The notes beneath the pieces are model-generated. The model made no database searches and had not been told where the DNA came from. It was given only the letters and a program-made list of their open reading frames with translations. The position numbers were made by a program, and so were the translations under genes. This document shows positions 1-7,326 of a DNA stretch of 22,454 bases, one piece after another. This DNA is from an uncultured Clostridia bacterium. Its GTDB lineage: Bacteria > Bacillota > Clostridia > TANB77 > CAG-508. The stretch lies in assembly GCA_934148985.1 (NCBI GenBank), contig CAKPDO010000024.1, positions 1-22,454 of the forward strand, read 5' to 3'. Every line of letters starts with the position of its first letter. Position 1 is the first letter of the stretch.

Positions 1-44
1 TCTCAAAGTCTGTATTTTGAGCAATCTTAATTAACCATTTTGGG

Positions 45-1502
45 TCATACGTTGCACTTTATATAAAGTGTGGCACGTGAGGAATTGCCGGAATACATAC
101 CGCCCGGATCGTTGTAGCCGCGACTGCTCGGTGCACTGCTGATGCCTGAAAAACCTCCGCGTATAACTCGACTGCTGGTGCCATTGGCCTCTAATGTCCA
201 CTCATAATGGCATCCATATAAATCATAAACATTATTTATTACATCTTTAGGTTCACTGCCAGTAACTGTACCAGAGTTTCTTTTTGAGCTATCTGAACTT
301 CCAACTGTCTTATTATTCTTTGCCATCCAATTCATCATTGCATCATATTGGCTTCCCCAAATCATACTACTTACAACTTTATCACTCTCTGTTGTAAATG
401 TTTTTATCTTTTTATATAATCCATACCAAGTATTTGTTTCAGTATTACTCGCATCTGTTGTTGTAACATTATTTTCAGTTATATGAGCATCTTTGAAAAC
501 AATATTTTTATTTGCATCTAATCCTGCCTCATATCTGGCTACATAAAATCCTTTATATTTTAATACACTCTCTATCATTGCATTATATTCCACTGCTAAT
601 TTTTCTATTGTTATTTTTCCATCAACAGTATCTGAGCTTCCGCCATCATAACCACTTACATCTGGTTCCCTGTATTGTGTCGAACTTCCTTGATAATTCG
701 CATTATTTGGATAATATAAATAACCATTACTTCCAGAAAACTTATACAAAATTCCTTTATAATTATTTTCAACCTTTATTGCCATTGGTGTATATTTCTT
801 TCCACTTGAAGTACCAGCACTCTCACTTTTTGGTAATTTTGCTTCTTTACTTGTATCCAAAACTACATCATCTACTGGAACCCACACAAATTCGCTTCCT
901 TTTATATTTACTACTACACCTGTATCCACTGTTCCTGTTACATATGTTGCTCCTTCTGGTTTTGCAAATATTTTTCCAGCTCCATCTGCTGTTGCTTGAG
1001 CATTTGGATTTGAACCATAGCTTTCTGGATTTTTTACTGCAGTATCTGCTAATTGTCCTTCTGCACTTTCTGGTAAGTTTCCAGAGCCTCCTGTGTTTCC
1101 TCCTTGGTTTCCACCACTTGAGCCACCAGAAGTTGTTCCTTCCATATTTCCTGTTGAACTTATTTTATAATCTTTTCCATCAACAGTTACTGTCCATCCA
1201 TTTGTTTCATCTCCTGTGATTTCATATTTTCCTGCTCCAACATTATTATTTAATGCTGTTTTTAAATTCGCATCTGTTATTGTTCCTAATCCTTGTGTTG
1301 CGGCATCCATTACTGCTACCTTTATTGCTTCTTCTGTTTGTGCAATTCCTGTTGCTTCTTTTGATTTTACCGCCCTATTTAATAAGCCATTTTGTCCTGC
1401 TAATGCATTTATGCTTATTCCTGCTAATATTAAAAGCACTATGATTGTTACTACTAGTGCTATTAATGTAATACCTTTTTCTTGTTTTATTTTACTTTTC
1501 AT
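45..1502 (-). CDS. Pilin-like secreted protein with C-terminal FGE/C-type-lectin-like domain; candidate DGR target
   Basis: Seen: 485 aa. Residues 1-35 are a class III (prepilin-type) signal, a basic stretch ending K9-G10 followed by ITLIAL and a hydrophobic helix, so prepilin peptidase would cleave after G10. The usual Glu at mature position 5 is Ala (A15). A Gly/Ser/Asn-rich linker spans about 122-146. From about 200 onward the protein resembles the formylglycine-generating-enzyme/sulfatase-modifying (C-type-lectin fold) family: FVWVPV at 205-210, GFYVARYEAG at 318-327, IWGSQYDAM at 381-389, NVYDLYG at 424-430, RVIRGG at 445-450, SRATLYIK at 475-482. An AGAGGAGG ribosome binding site lies 6 bases before the ATG. 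Family knowledge: this fold is the usual target of diversity-generating retroelements, and catalytic FGE function is not implied. Inference: a surface-displayed binding protein whose last ~50 codons are diversified. It stands alone, followed by the window edge. Confidence 0.85.
   Translation of the reverse strand: MKSKIKQEKGITLIALVVTIIVLLILAGISINALAGQNGLLNRAVKSKEATGIAQTEEAIKVAVMDAATQGLGTITDANLKTALNNNVGAGKYEITGDETNGWTVTVDGKDYKISSTGNMEGTTSGGSSGGNQGGNTGGSGNLPESAEGQLADTAVKNPESYGSNPNAQATADGAGKIFAKPEGATYVTGTVDTGVVVNIKGSEFVWVPVDDVVLDTSKEAKLPKSESAGTSSGKKYTPMAIKVENNYKGILYKFSGSNGYLYYPNNANYQGSSTQYREPDVSGYDGGSSDTVDGKITIEKLAVEYNAMIESVLKYKGFYVARYEAGLDANKNIVFKDAHITENNVTTTDASNTETNTWYGLYKKIKTFTTESDKVVSSMIWGSQYDAMMNWMAKNNKTVGSSDSSKRNSGTVTGSEPKDVINNVYDLYGCHYEWTLEANGTSSRVIRGGFSGISSAPSSRGYNDPGGMYSGNSSRATLYIKCNV
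48..196 (-). other. Candidate DGR variable region (VR) inside the pilin-like gene
   Basis: Positions 61-190 contain 71 G/C of 130 bases (about 55%), whereas the flanks 1-60 and 201-300 are about 33%, so the change is abrupt. On the coding strand the island is full of AGC, AGT, GGC, ATC, TAC, AAC and AAT codons. These are what adenine-specific mutagenesis of AAC/AAT codons produces. The island covers the ligand-binding tip of a lectin-fold domain and ends at the gene's 3' end, as in known DGR targets. No matching template repeat or reverse transcriptase was seen in this window, so the call is an inference and the edges are approximate. Confidence 0.5.
55..70. repeat. Perfect 16-bp palindrome CACTTTATATAAAGTG at the end of the candidate VR
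   Basis: The two 8-base halves are exact reverse complements. The palindrome falls in the codons for LYIK near the C-terminus, at the edge of the GC-rich island. In the characterised Bordetella phage DGR a hairpin or cruciform just past the variable region aids target recognition. A similar role here is inference, because the same sequence also encodes a conserved beta-strand. Confidence 0.6.
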
Positions 1503-1637
1503 AGGTTTCCTCCTCTTTCATCTTTCTATTTTATTTAGCTTTTTTATGCTCATTTACAATCGTTTTACCTATATTATGGCTCATTATGGCTTTTTTATTC
1601 AATTTTCAATGTGCATTTTTAAGCTAAATACATTTTT

Positions 1638-1666
1638 ATGGTATCACATTATGCATTATTTTGCAA
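1638..1666 (-). promoter_or_regulatory. Possible sigma-A promoter for the pilin-like gene
   Basis: Read on the minus strand: TTGCAA (1661-1666), a 17-bp spacer, then TACCAT (1638-1643). Each box matches consensus at four of six positions. The same TTGCAA -35 occurs at the rpsF promoter and at the ATPase promoter near 16107. It implies a leader of about 130 nt. The remaining leader (1503-1630) carries a direct duplication of GCCATAATGA-like sequence and no gene that I can see. Confidence 0.4.
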
Positions 1667-1724
1667 TCATTTTTGTATTGTTTTTTCATTGTTTTTTATT
1701 TTCAAAAAATCATATAAAATGCAG

Positions 1725-1760
1725 TCAAAAAAAGAAAATAGCAATTTTTTTTGCTATCTT
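1725..1760 (-). terminator. Rho-independent terminator of the 1774-3456 gene
   Basis: ATAGCAA (1738-1744) pairs with TTGCTAT (1751-1757) around a 6-base loop. On the minus strand the hairpin is followed by a T-rich tract (complement of 1725-1737). It lies 14 bases past the stop codon of the upstream minus-strand gene. It is nearly identical to the hairpin at 3501-3536. Confidence 0.75.
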
Positions 1761-1773
1761 CTTATAAATAATT

Positions 1774-3456
1774 TTAAATTTCTTCCATATAAATATCATT
1801 TGGCGTGACAACCAATGTGTATTTTCTTAATCCCTCTATATCCTTTATATCTTCAAACTCACTATACCTTTCAATCTGTTCTCTTGCTTCTTTTTGCTTA
1901 TCTTCAATCTTTGCATTTTCGTCTTTTTTTATGTATTTAAATTCTACCATTATTGATTTATAGCCTTTTGTTCTATCTCTTGGTACAAGCAAAATATCTG
2001 GATAATTTCTGTTTACTTCCATTTCCGATTTTGTAGAATATGACTTTATATTCATTGCTATACAGTAAAATATTAATTTAATATATTTTTCATCGAATTT
2101 TATTAAATCACGATTTGATAAATTGTTTAAGTAAATCCTTAATACTTCTACTATTTTATCAATTCTTCCTTCCATTGCTAGTTGTATTAGTATTTCTTGG
2201 TTTGTACTACTATCTATTCTAAATTCTGCTTTTTGGTCTATTAATTGCATAAAATAACTCGCATAAATCTCTTTCATAACTTTATTTGGGATTGTAAGTT
2301 CTGGTATTCCCGCTAAGTTTCGAGATATTGTTAGATATCCCAAATAATATAACATTGATATCATATCTGTTTCAGTAAATTCTATTGCAGGGTTGAATTT
2401 TTTTACAATATTATTTACTATTGGCTCTCCTTGAACCGTTTTTCTTAATATTTCTTGTCTGTTTTCTCCTTTACATAAATCGAGCATCTTACCTATCTTG
2501 CTGTAATCACTGGCTATGTTCATATCTATTAAATCATCCGGAATTCTTTTTAACCTTATATAATCCGATAAAAAATATAAACACATATTTGAATTATATA
2601 TATGATTTTCTGCACTCAGGCTAAATTTATATCCATCATAATTTTCTTTCATTATTGGTAATATTTTTTCTTGTTCTTCTTTTGCAATTTCTTGATTATT
2701 TAAAATTTCTACTAACTCTTTTAAAGTAAATCCCATCATCTCGTTGAAATCTTCATCTTGAGTTATATCTTTTCCTATATTAAACCCACTTGTCAAACTA
2801 TCCAACGTTATTGGTGCTACACCTGTTATGAATATTCTATCTACTACACTTTCTGTTCCTTCTTTTAATACTTCATACCATTTTCTTACTCTTCCATTTT
2901 TCGATAATAAGTTTTTAAAGTTTTCTGGATAAAACCCTAGTAGCTCATTTGCAAAATGGTCATATTCGTCTATTATGACATATATTTTTTCGTCTGGTTT
3001 TTGTATGAAAAAAGCTTTAAAGACATCATTTAATATATCTTCGACCTCTCTTTCTTCGTTTATATAGAAATCTATCCCATATCTTTCTGCAAAGACTTTT
3101 ATAGATGTCATAGTTTTATTTTTAAATCCCTTCATTGTTGTTTCTTCTGTTTCCGTATTTATTCCAGAAAAGTTAAATCTTAATATGCAATAACTGTTTT
3201 TTAGTCTTGTTGGATTTTTTCCTATATATGTGTTCCCATATAATTTTTCAAATTTATCTGCCTGTTTTTTGTCATAATAATACTCTAATACACTTGTATA
3301 TAGCGTTTTTCCGAATTTTCTTGGGCGTAAAAACATTATTCTTTTTTCGGGTAAATTTTCTAGTTTTTCTATATATTTTGTTTTGTCTACATAATAATAA
3401 TCTTCTGTTATTAGCTCTTCAAAATTACTTATTCCATATGGCATTTTTAATCTCAT
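1774..3456 (-). CDS. AAA-ATPase-like protein with C-terminal PD-(D/E)XK nuclease-like domain
   Basis: Seen: 560 aa. The N-terminus (PYGISNFEELI...YYVDKT) is typical of the AAA-ATPase_like family. A degenerate Walker A, RPRKFGKT, is at residues 44-51, Walker B IYVIIDEYD at 158-166, and a sensor-like TGVAPITLDS at 211-220. The C-terminus carries YPDILL (D486) and MVEFKY (E505, K507), matching the PDDEXK_9 nuclease-like fold. Length is normal for this two-domain family, which is common in gut anaerobes and has no established role. Start choice: an AGAGAGGTG ribosome binding site lies 9 bases before this ATG; an in-frame Met at residue 5 would be too far from it. It forms a single-gene unit bounded by near-identical hairpins. 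Function is unknown; substrate processing or a mobile or defence role would be speculation. Confidence 0.88.
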   Translation of the reverse strand: MRLKMPYGISNFEELITEDYYYVDKTKYIEKLENLPEKRIMFLRPRKFGKTLYTSVLEYYYDKKQADKFEKLYGNTYIGKNPTRLKNSYCILRFNFSGINTETEETTMKGFKNKTMTSIKVFAERYGIDFYINEEREVEDILNDVFKAFFIQKPDEKIYVIIDEYDHFANELLGFYPENFKNLLSKNGRVRKWYEVLKEGTESVVDRIFITGVAPITLDSLTSGFNIGKDITQDEDFNEMMGFTLKELVEILNNQEIAKEEQEKILPIMKENYDGYKFSLSAENHIYNSNMCLYFLSDYIRLKRIPDDLIDMNIASDYSKIGKMLDLCKGENRQEILRKTVQGEPIVNNIVKKFNPAIEFTETDMISMLYYLGYLTISRNLAGIPELTIPNKVMKEIYASYFMQLIDQKAEFRIDSSTNQEILIQLAMEGRIDKIVEVLRIYLNNLSNRDLIKFDEKYIKLIFYCIAMNIKSYSTKSEMEVNRNYPDILLVPRDRTKGYKSIMVEFKYIKKDENAKIEDKQKEAREQIERYSEFEDIKDIEGLRKYTLVVTPNDIYMEEI

Positions 3457-3489
3457 TTATACCAACACCTCTCTCTTTTTGCTTTTTAT

Positions 3490-3518
3490 ATTTTACTAAA
3501 AAAATAAGAAAATAGCAA
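3490..3518 (-). promoter_or_regulatory. Possible promoter of the 1774-3456 gene, overlapping the preceding terminator
   Basis: Minus strand: TTGCTA (3513-3518), 17-bp spacer, TAAAAT (3490-3495), about 34 bases before the start codon. The -35 box coincides with the descending arm of the upstream gene's terminator, so part of the match may be accidental. No better candidate exists in the 92-base gap. Confidence 0.35.
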
Positions 3519-3536
3519 TGTTTTTTGCTATCTTCT
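3501..3536 (-). terminator. Rho-independent terminator of the 3549-4838 gene
   Basis: ATAGCAA (3512-3518) pairs with TTGCTAT (3525-3531) around a 6-base loop, with a minus-strand T-rich tract after it (complement of 3496-3511). The 31-base block 3506-3536 matches 1732-1762 at 30 of 31 positions. Confidence 0.75.
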
Positions 3537-3548
3537 CGGATAATTTTT

Positions 3549-4838
3549 TTATATTAAAAAAGCTGCATATAAAGGTACAGACTTAATCCCATTTTCCATT
3601 CCAAAATTTTTCTCTGAAATTCGTATACTATATTCAGGATTATACTGCTTTATGAAAGTATTCAGGCTTTTAGACCTTATCTTTTCTGAGGACTTAACTT
3701 CAATTGGAATAATTTTTTCATCTTTAATTATAATAAAATCAACCTCAGAACCACTTGTGGACTCCCAATAATATAAATCATATCCATTTTGAACTAACTG
3801 ATTTGCCACATAATTTTCTGTTATCGCACCCCTATATAACTGGTTATATTCATCTAAATTATTTCTAGTAATTTTGGTCCTATATGAAAGTAACCCTACA
3901 TCACTCATATAAATTTTAAATGCTGATATATCAACATACATATTTGGTGGGACATCTCCTCTTGTTGTTTTATCACATTTTAGTATTAAGCCTGCATTTA
4001 ATAGCCAATCTATTGATTCTCCAAATAAAGATGCCCTTGCTCCTTTTTGTATCATTGAATATTGAAATTTTTTGTTTTCTTTTCCCAATTGACTAGGTAT
4101 AGATTCATATGCTGATATAGTTTTTATGCTTTGACTATTATCGGAATATTTGGCCATGTCTGCTGTATATGCTGATAAGATTAAATTTTGTATTTCCGAA
4201 TATTTTAGCATATTATCTTTTGATAAATAACTTTTTACAACCATAGGCATTCCTCCTACAATTAAAAAGTCTTTGTATAGCGATATTGCTTCATTATGCA
4301 ATGTTTCATTTATAGGTTTATTTTCTTCAAATGCTTTTTTTATTTTTTCAAGCAATAGTTCTTTTCCACTTGCCCACAAAAATTCTTCAAAGTCTAATGG
4401 ATACACTGTTTTTATTATTACTTTTCCAACTGGAAATGAATACTTTTCTCTATTTATTGATACCCCTAATAAACTTCCCGCTGCTATTATGTCATATTCT
4501 GGGGCCTGCTCAGCAAAGTATTTTAGTGATGTTAATGCTCTATTACAATTTTGAACTTCATCAAAAAATATTAGTGTTTCATATGGTATGATTTTTTGGT
4601 TATAGAATTTTTCCAAGATCTTTATTATCTCATCAGGTGATATGCTTTCTTCAAAATACGGAATTATTTTTTCATCTTGTTCAAAGTTTACATATACCAT
4701 ATTTTGGTAATTATTCTTTCCAAATTCTGTTACTATATATGTTTTTCCAACCTGCCTTGCTCCATATAATACTAATGGCATTTTATTCTTTTTTAAATCT
4801 TTCCATTTTAATAGTTCACTATATATTTTTCTCCTCAT
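3549..4838 (-). CDS. AAA_14 / DUF4143 ATPase
   Basis: Seen: 429 aa from the chosen start (MRRKIYSELLKWK). Walker A GARQVGKT at residues 26-33, Walker B LIFFDEVQ at 89-96, and GSLLG at 121-125, all in the usual order for AAA_14 proteins. The C-terminal DUF4143 half ends with a PD-(D/E)XK-like pattern: EVDF (E365, D367) and IEVK (E380, K382). Start choice: the longer in-frame ATG at 4859 lies inside the -10 box of a consensus promoter and upstream of an AGGGGG ribosome binding site. The ATG at 4838, 7 bases after that site, is therefore the real start. Known of the family: widespread, often horizontally acquired, biochemical role not established. A paralogue lies at 14744-16042. This copy is a single-gene transcription unit. 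Confidence 0.88.
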   Translation of the reverse strand: MRRKIYSELLKWKDLKKNKMPLVLYGARQVGKTYIVTEFGKNNYQNMVYVNFEQDEKIIPYFEESISPDEIIKILEKFYNQKIIPYETLIFFDEVQNCNRALTSLKYFAEQAPEYDIIAAGSLLGVSINREKYSFPVGKVIIKTVYPLDFEEFLWASGKELLLEKIKKAFEENKPINETLHNEAISLYKDFLIVGGMPMVVKSYLSKDNMLKYSEIQNLILSAYTADMAKYSDNSQSIKTISAYESIPSQLGKENKKFQYSMIQKGARASLFGESIDWLLNAGLILKCDKTTRGDVPPNMYVDISAFKIYMSDVGLLSYRTKITRNNLDEYNQLYRGAITENYVANQLVQNGYDLYYWESTSGSEVDFIIIKDEKIIPIEVKSSEKIRSKSLNTFIKQYNPEYSIRISEKNFGMENGIKSVPLYAAFLI

Positions 4839-4857
4839 AATATCGCCCCCTAATATC

Positions 4858-4886
4858 ATTATAGGCTTTCGGCTCTAAAATGTCAA
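4858..4886 (-). promoter_or_regulatory. Fully consensus sigma-A promoter of the 3549-4838 ATPase
   Basis: Minus strand: TTGACA (4881-4886), exactly 17 bp, TATAAT (4858-4863); both boxes match consensus at six of six. The transcription start would fall about 12-15 nt before the ATG at 4838, giving a very short leader containing only the ribosome binding site. Confidence 0.85.
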
Positions 4887-4933
4887 CTTTTTTGTAGTTT
4901 TTTACATTTTTAAGCGTATAAAAGTGTAAAAAA

Positions 4934-6865
4934 TTACATTTTTACAACTAATTTATCAAATTTACTCCTAATATAATTTTCCAACTTATCCATAAAAACC
5001 TGTGGTTCAATTTCCTTCTTAGCTACCATATCTAACCCTTTTTCCCAGCTTGCTGTAAGTTTTGGGTTTAAAATATCTGGCATTGCCTGATTTACCACAT
5101 CATAAATTGCCTCGCCCTTAACAGTTGGAGTAACAATTTGAGTTTTTGAATTAATTTGAATGTACATAATTTTTTCAAGTTTCTTTATAATTTCGCCTCT
5201 GGTTGCACTTGTTCCAATTCCGGCACCTTTTATTTGTTCACGTAGTTCTTCATCTTCAATCAATTTCCCCGCATTTTCCATTGCCAAAACCAAATTTCCC
5301 GAATTATATCTTGATGGTGGAGAAGTTTCTGCATCTTTCAATTCAAAATTTTGTACATTTAATATCTCATTTTTCTTAAGGGTATTTAATACATCTAGAT
5401 TATCATTTTCGGCTTCATCATCTTTCTTTTCATCTGTTTTGTCATTTTTATTTTCAGGTCTTAAAACCTCTAAAAATCCTCGATTTATACAAACTTTACC
5501 AGTTCCTAAAAATGTTTCATTTTCTACATTTACCGTAACATTTATTTTATTATATTCTGCTGGTGGATAAAAAATTGCTAAAAATCTTCTGACTATTAAT
5601 TTATATACATTTGCTTGCAATTCATTTAATCCATTATAATTTTCAAACCCTTGTCCTGTAGGAATTATAGCATAATGGTCTGTTATTTTACTGTCATTTA
5701 CATATTTTGTTTTTACAAGATTTGTGGAATATTTCTCATCTACCATCTTTTTTATAACATTTTGTATTTCATCATCTTTAAAGTTTTTTGCAAGTCCATT
5801 TAAGTTTTTAGAAATTTCCTTTGCAACCGCTGTTGAAAGTACCCTTGCATCTGTTCTTGGATATGTTACTAGTTTTCTTTCATATAAAGTTTGAATTATT
5901 TCCAAAGTTTGGTCAGGCTTTATTTTAAATTTTTTAGTACACTCATTTTGTATTTCAGCTAAATTAAACAATAATGGTGGATTTTCTTTTTGCTTGCTCT
6001 TTTTTATTTCCGTAACCTTAGCTTCTTTTCCCTCAAGTGATGCTATAAATTTTTTTGCTACTTCTTCTTTTTTAAATCCACTTTCATTATATAATAATGG
6101 AGATTCAAAAACCACAGATTTCTCATTTACTTTCCATTCTGCTTTAAAATCTCCTTTTTCATTTGAAAAAGTTCCTATAACCTTATAATATTTAGTTTTT
6201 ACAAAATTTCTTATCTCTCTTTCTCTAGATACTATCATTCCCAAAACACAAGTCATAACTCGTCCTACAGATATTGCAAAATAATCTTGATTTAATGATT
6301 TTGCTAATCTATTACCATATATTATTGATAATAATCTAGAAAAATTTATTCCTATCAAATAGTCTTCTTTTGCTCTTAAATAAGCACTATCTGATATACT
6401 ATCATACTCGCTTTCATCTTTTGCTTCTCTTATCCCTCTTGATATTTCTTCTTCTGTTTGTGAATCTATCCAAACCCTTTTTATCTCAGCCTTTGGGTTT
6501 GGTTTTGCCATCATAAATACCAGTCTTTGTATATATTCTCCCTCACGTCCAGAGTCACCCGCATTATAAATTTCTTCTACATCTTCTCTTTGTAGAAGTT
6601 TTTGAACTGTATTAAATTGACTTTGTACATTTTCTATTACCTCATATTTGTACTCTTTTGGCATAAATGGCAATGTATCTAATCTCCATTGTTTCAATTT
6701 TTCATCATATTTTTCTGGATAACTCATTGTTACCAAATGTCCAACACACCATGTTATTATCCACCCATTTGATTCCATATATCCACCTTTGTTTTTGCCA
6801 TCTACTTTTAACACTTTTGCAAATTCTCTTGCTACTGATGGTTTTTCTGTTATTAGTAATTTCAT
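4934..6865 (-). CDS. topB: DNA topoisomerase III
   Basis: Type IA topoisomerase that cuts one DNA strand through a tyrosine link and decatenates or relaxes DNA. Seen, 643 aa: N-terminal TOPRIM domain opening LLITEKPSVA (residues 3-12), with the acidic motif NAGDSGREGE at 101-110; the second Asp of DxD is Gly, as in many Firmicutes TopB proteins. YFAISVGRVMTCVLGMIVSRE (195-215) is the conserved central helix region. KLVTYPRTD at 331-339 carries the catalytic tyrosine Y335. GAGIGTSATRGEII near residue 550 is also typical. No C-terminal zinc ribbon is visible, so the protein is at the short end for the family. An AAAGGATG ribosome binding site precedes the ATG by 5 bases. It lies downstream of the rpsF operon but is separated from it by a strong terminator and has its own promoter. 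Plasmid-type TopB is conceivable, but the neighbours look chromosomal. Confidence 0.95.
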   Translation of the reverse strand: MKLLITEKPSVAREFAKVLKVDGKNKGGYMESNGWIITWCVGHLVTMSYPEKYDEKLKQWRLDTLPFMPKEYKYEVIENVQSQFNTVQKLLQREDVEEIYNAGDSGREGEYIQRLVFMMAKPNPKAEIKRVWIDSQTEEEISRGIREAKDESEYDSISDSAYLRAKEDYLIGINFSRLLSIIYGNRLAKSLNQDYFAISVGRVMTCVLGMIVSREREIRNFVKTKYYKVIGTFSNEKGDFKAEWKVNEKSVVFESPLLYNESGFKKEEVAKKFIASLEGKEAKVTEIKKSKQKENPPLLFNLAEIQNECTKKFKIKPDQTLEIIQTLYERKLVTYPRTDARVLSTAVAKEISKNLNGLAKNFKDDEIQNVIKKMVDEKYSTNLVKTKYVNDSKITDHYAIIPTGQGFENYNGLNELQANVYKLIVRRFLAIFYPPAEYNKINVTVNVENETFLGTGKVCINRGFLEVLRPENKNDKTDEKKDDEAENDNLDVLNTLKKNEILNVQNFELKDAETSPPSRYNSGNLVLAMENAGKLIEDEELREQIKGAGIGTSATRGEIIKKLEKIMYIQINSKTQIVTPTVKGEAIYDVVNQAMPDILNPKLTASWEKGLDMVAKKEIEPQVFMDKLENYIRSKFDKLVVKM

Positions 6866-6901
6866 TTTATCATCCTTTTATTTTTGGTATATATTTGTTA
6901 T

Positions 6902-6928
6902 ATTATAATAATTTTTTATTAATGTCAA
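6902..6928 (-). promoter_or_regulatory. Promoter of topB
   Basis: Minus strand: consensus TTGACA (6923-6928) followed by consensus TATAAT (6902-6907) at a short 15-bp spacing, or by TAATAT (6900-6905) at the optimal 17 bp. Either gives a leader of roughly 30 nt before topB. Confidence 0.65.
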
Positions 6929-6950
6929 CCGAAGTTTCTTGTATTTTTTC

Positions 6951-7004
6951 AATAAAAAAAGCCTAAATTTACAATTAATTTTAAAATTAATTATAAATTT
7001 AAGC
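6951..7004 (-). terminator. Strong terminator of the rpsF-ssb-rpsR operon
   Basis: Two 22-base arms (6961-6982 and 6983-7004) are complementary except at two positions. Those positions are G-U pairs on minus-strand RNA but A-C mismatches on plus-strand RNA, which fixes the direction. The stem is followed on the minus strand by TTTTTTTATT. It starts about 10 bases past the rpsR stop codon. Confidence 0.9.
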
Positions 7005-7014
7005 CCCATTTTTA

Positions 7015-7302
7015 TTAGTCTTGGCTATATGGTAATATAGCTATTGCTCTAGCTCTTTTTATTGCTAAAGTTATATCTCTTTGATGTTTACTGCATGCAC
7101 CAGTTGTTCTTCTTGGTAAAATTTTACCTTTATCATTAACAAATTTCTTCATAACGTCGATGTTTTTGTAATCTAATACAAAGTTTTTATCTCCACATAG
7201 TGGACAAACTTTCTTTCTTTGTTTTTTAAATCTTGGATTGAAATCGTCGTCATAATTTTTGTTATTTCTATTATTTCTTTTTGCATTTTTCTTGTCAGCC
7301 AT
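7015..7302 (-). CDS. rpsR: 30S ribosomal protein bS18
   Basis: Small-subunit ribosomal protein that pairs with bS6 on the platform of the 30S subunit. Seen, 95 aa: a basic Asn/Lys-rich N-terminus, then CPLCG (C33, C36), DYKNIDVMKKFV, ILPRRTTGACSKHQRD (C70, H73) and AIKRARAIAILPY. These are hallmark S18 segments. The C-x2-C plus C-x2-H set makes it a zinc-binding (C+) form. Start choice: a GTG three codons upstream is in frame but lies within the AGAGGTG ribosome binding site, and ATG at 7302 is spaced correctly from it. It is the last gene of the operon, 24 nt after ssb, and is followed by a strong terminator. Confidence 0.96.
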   Translation of the reverse strand: MADKKNAKRNNRNNKNYDDDFNPRFKKQRKKVCPLCGDKNFVLDYKNIDVMKKFVNDKGKILPRRTTGACSKHQRDITLAIKRARAIAILPYSQD

Positions 7303-7326
7303 TTTTTTCACCTCTATTTCTATTTA

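Noticed and set aside
2..21. CTCAAA...TTTGAG inverted repeat just after the pilin-like gene, as a terminator or DGR hairpin
   Set aside because: Only 6 bp with an 8-base loop and no T-tract within the window; too weak to call.
512..1219. Plus-strand leucine-rich open frames opposite the pilin-like gene and others (for example 1216-1767, 11792-12229)
   Set aside because: They lie antisense to clearly coding genes, have no ribosome binding sites, and their Leu/His/Phe bias is the expected complement of AT-rich coding sequence.
4905..4945. AT-only inverted repeat (GTAAAAA/TTTTTAC) over the topB stop codon as a terminator
   Set aside because: The stem has almost no G/C and no clear U-tract; such pairs are common by chance in this AT-rich DNA.
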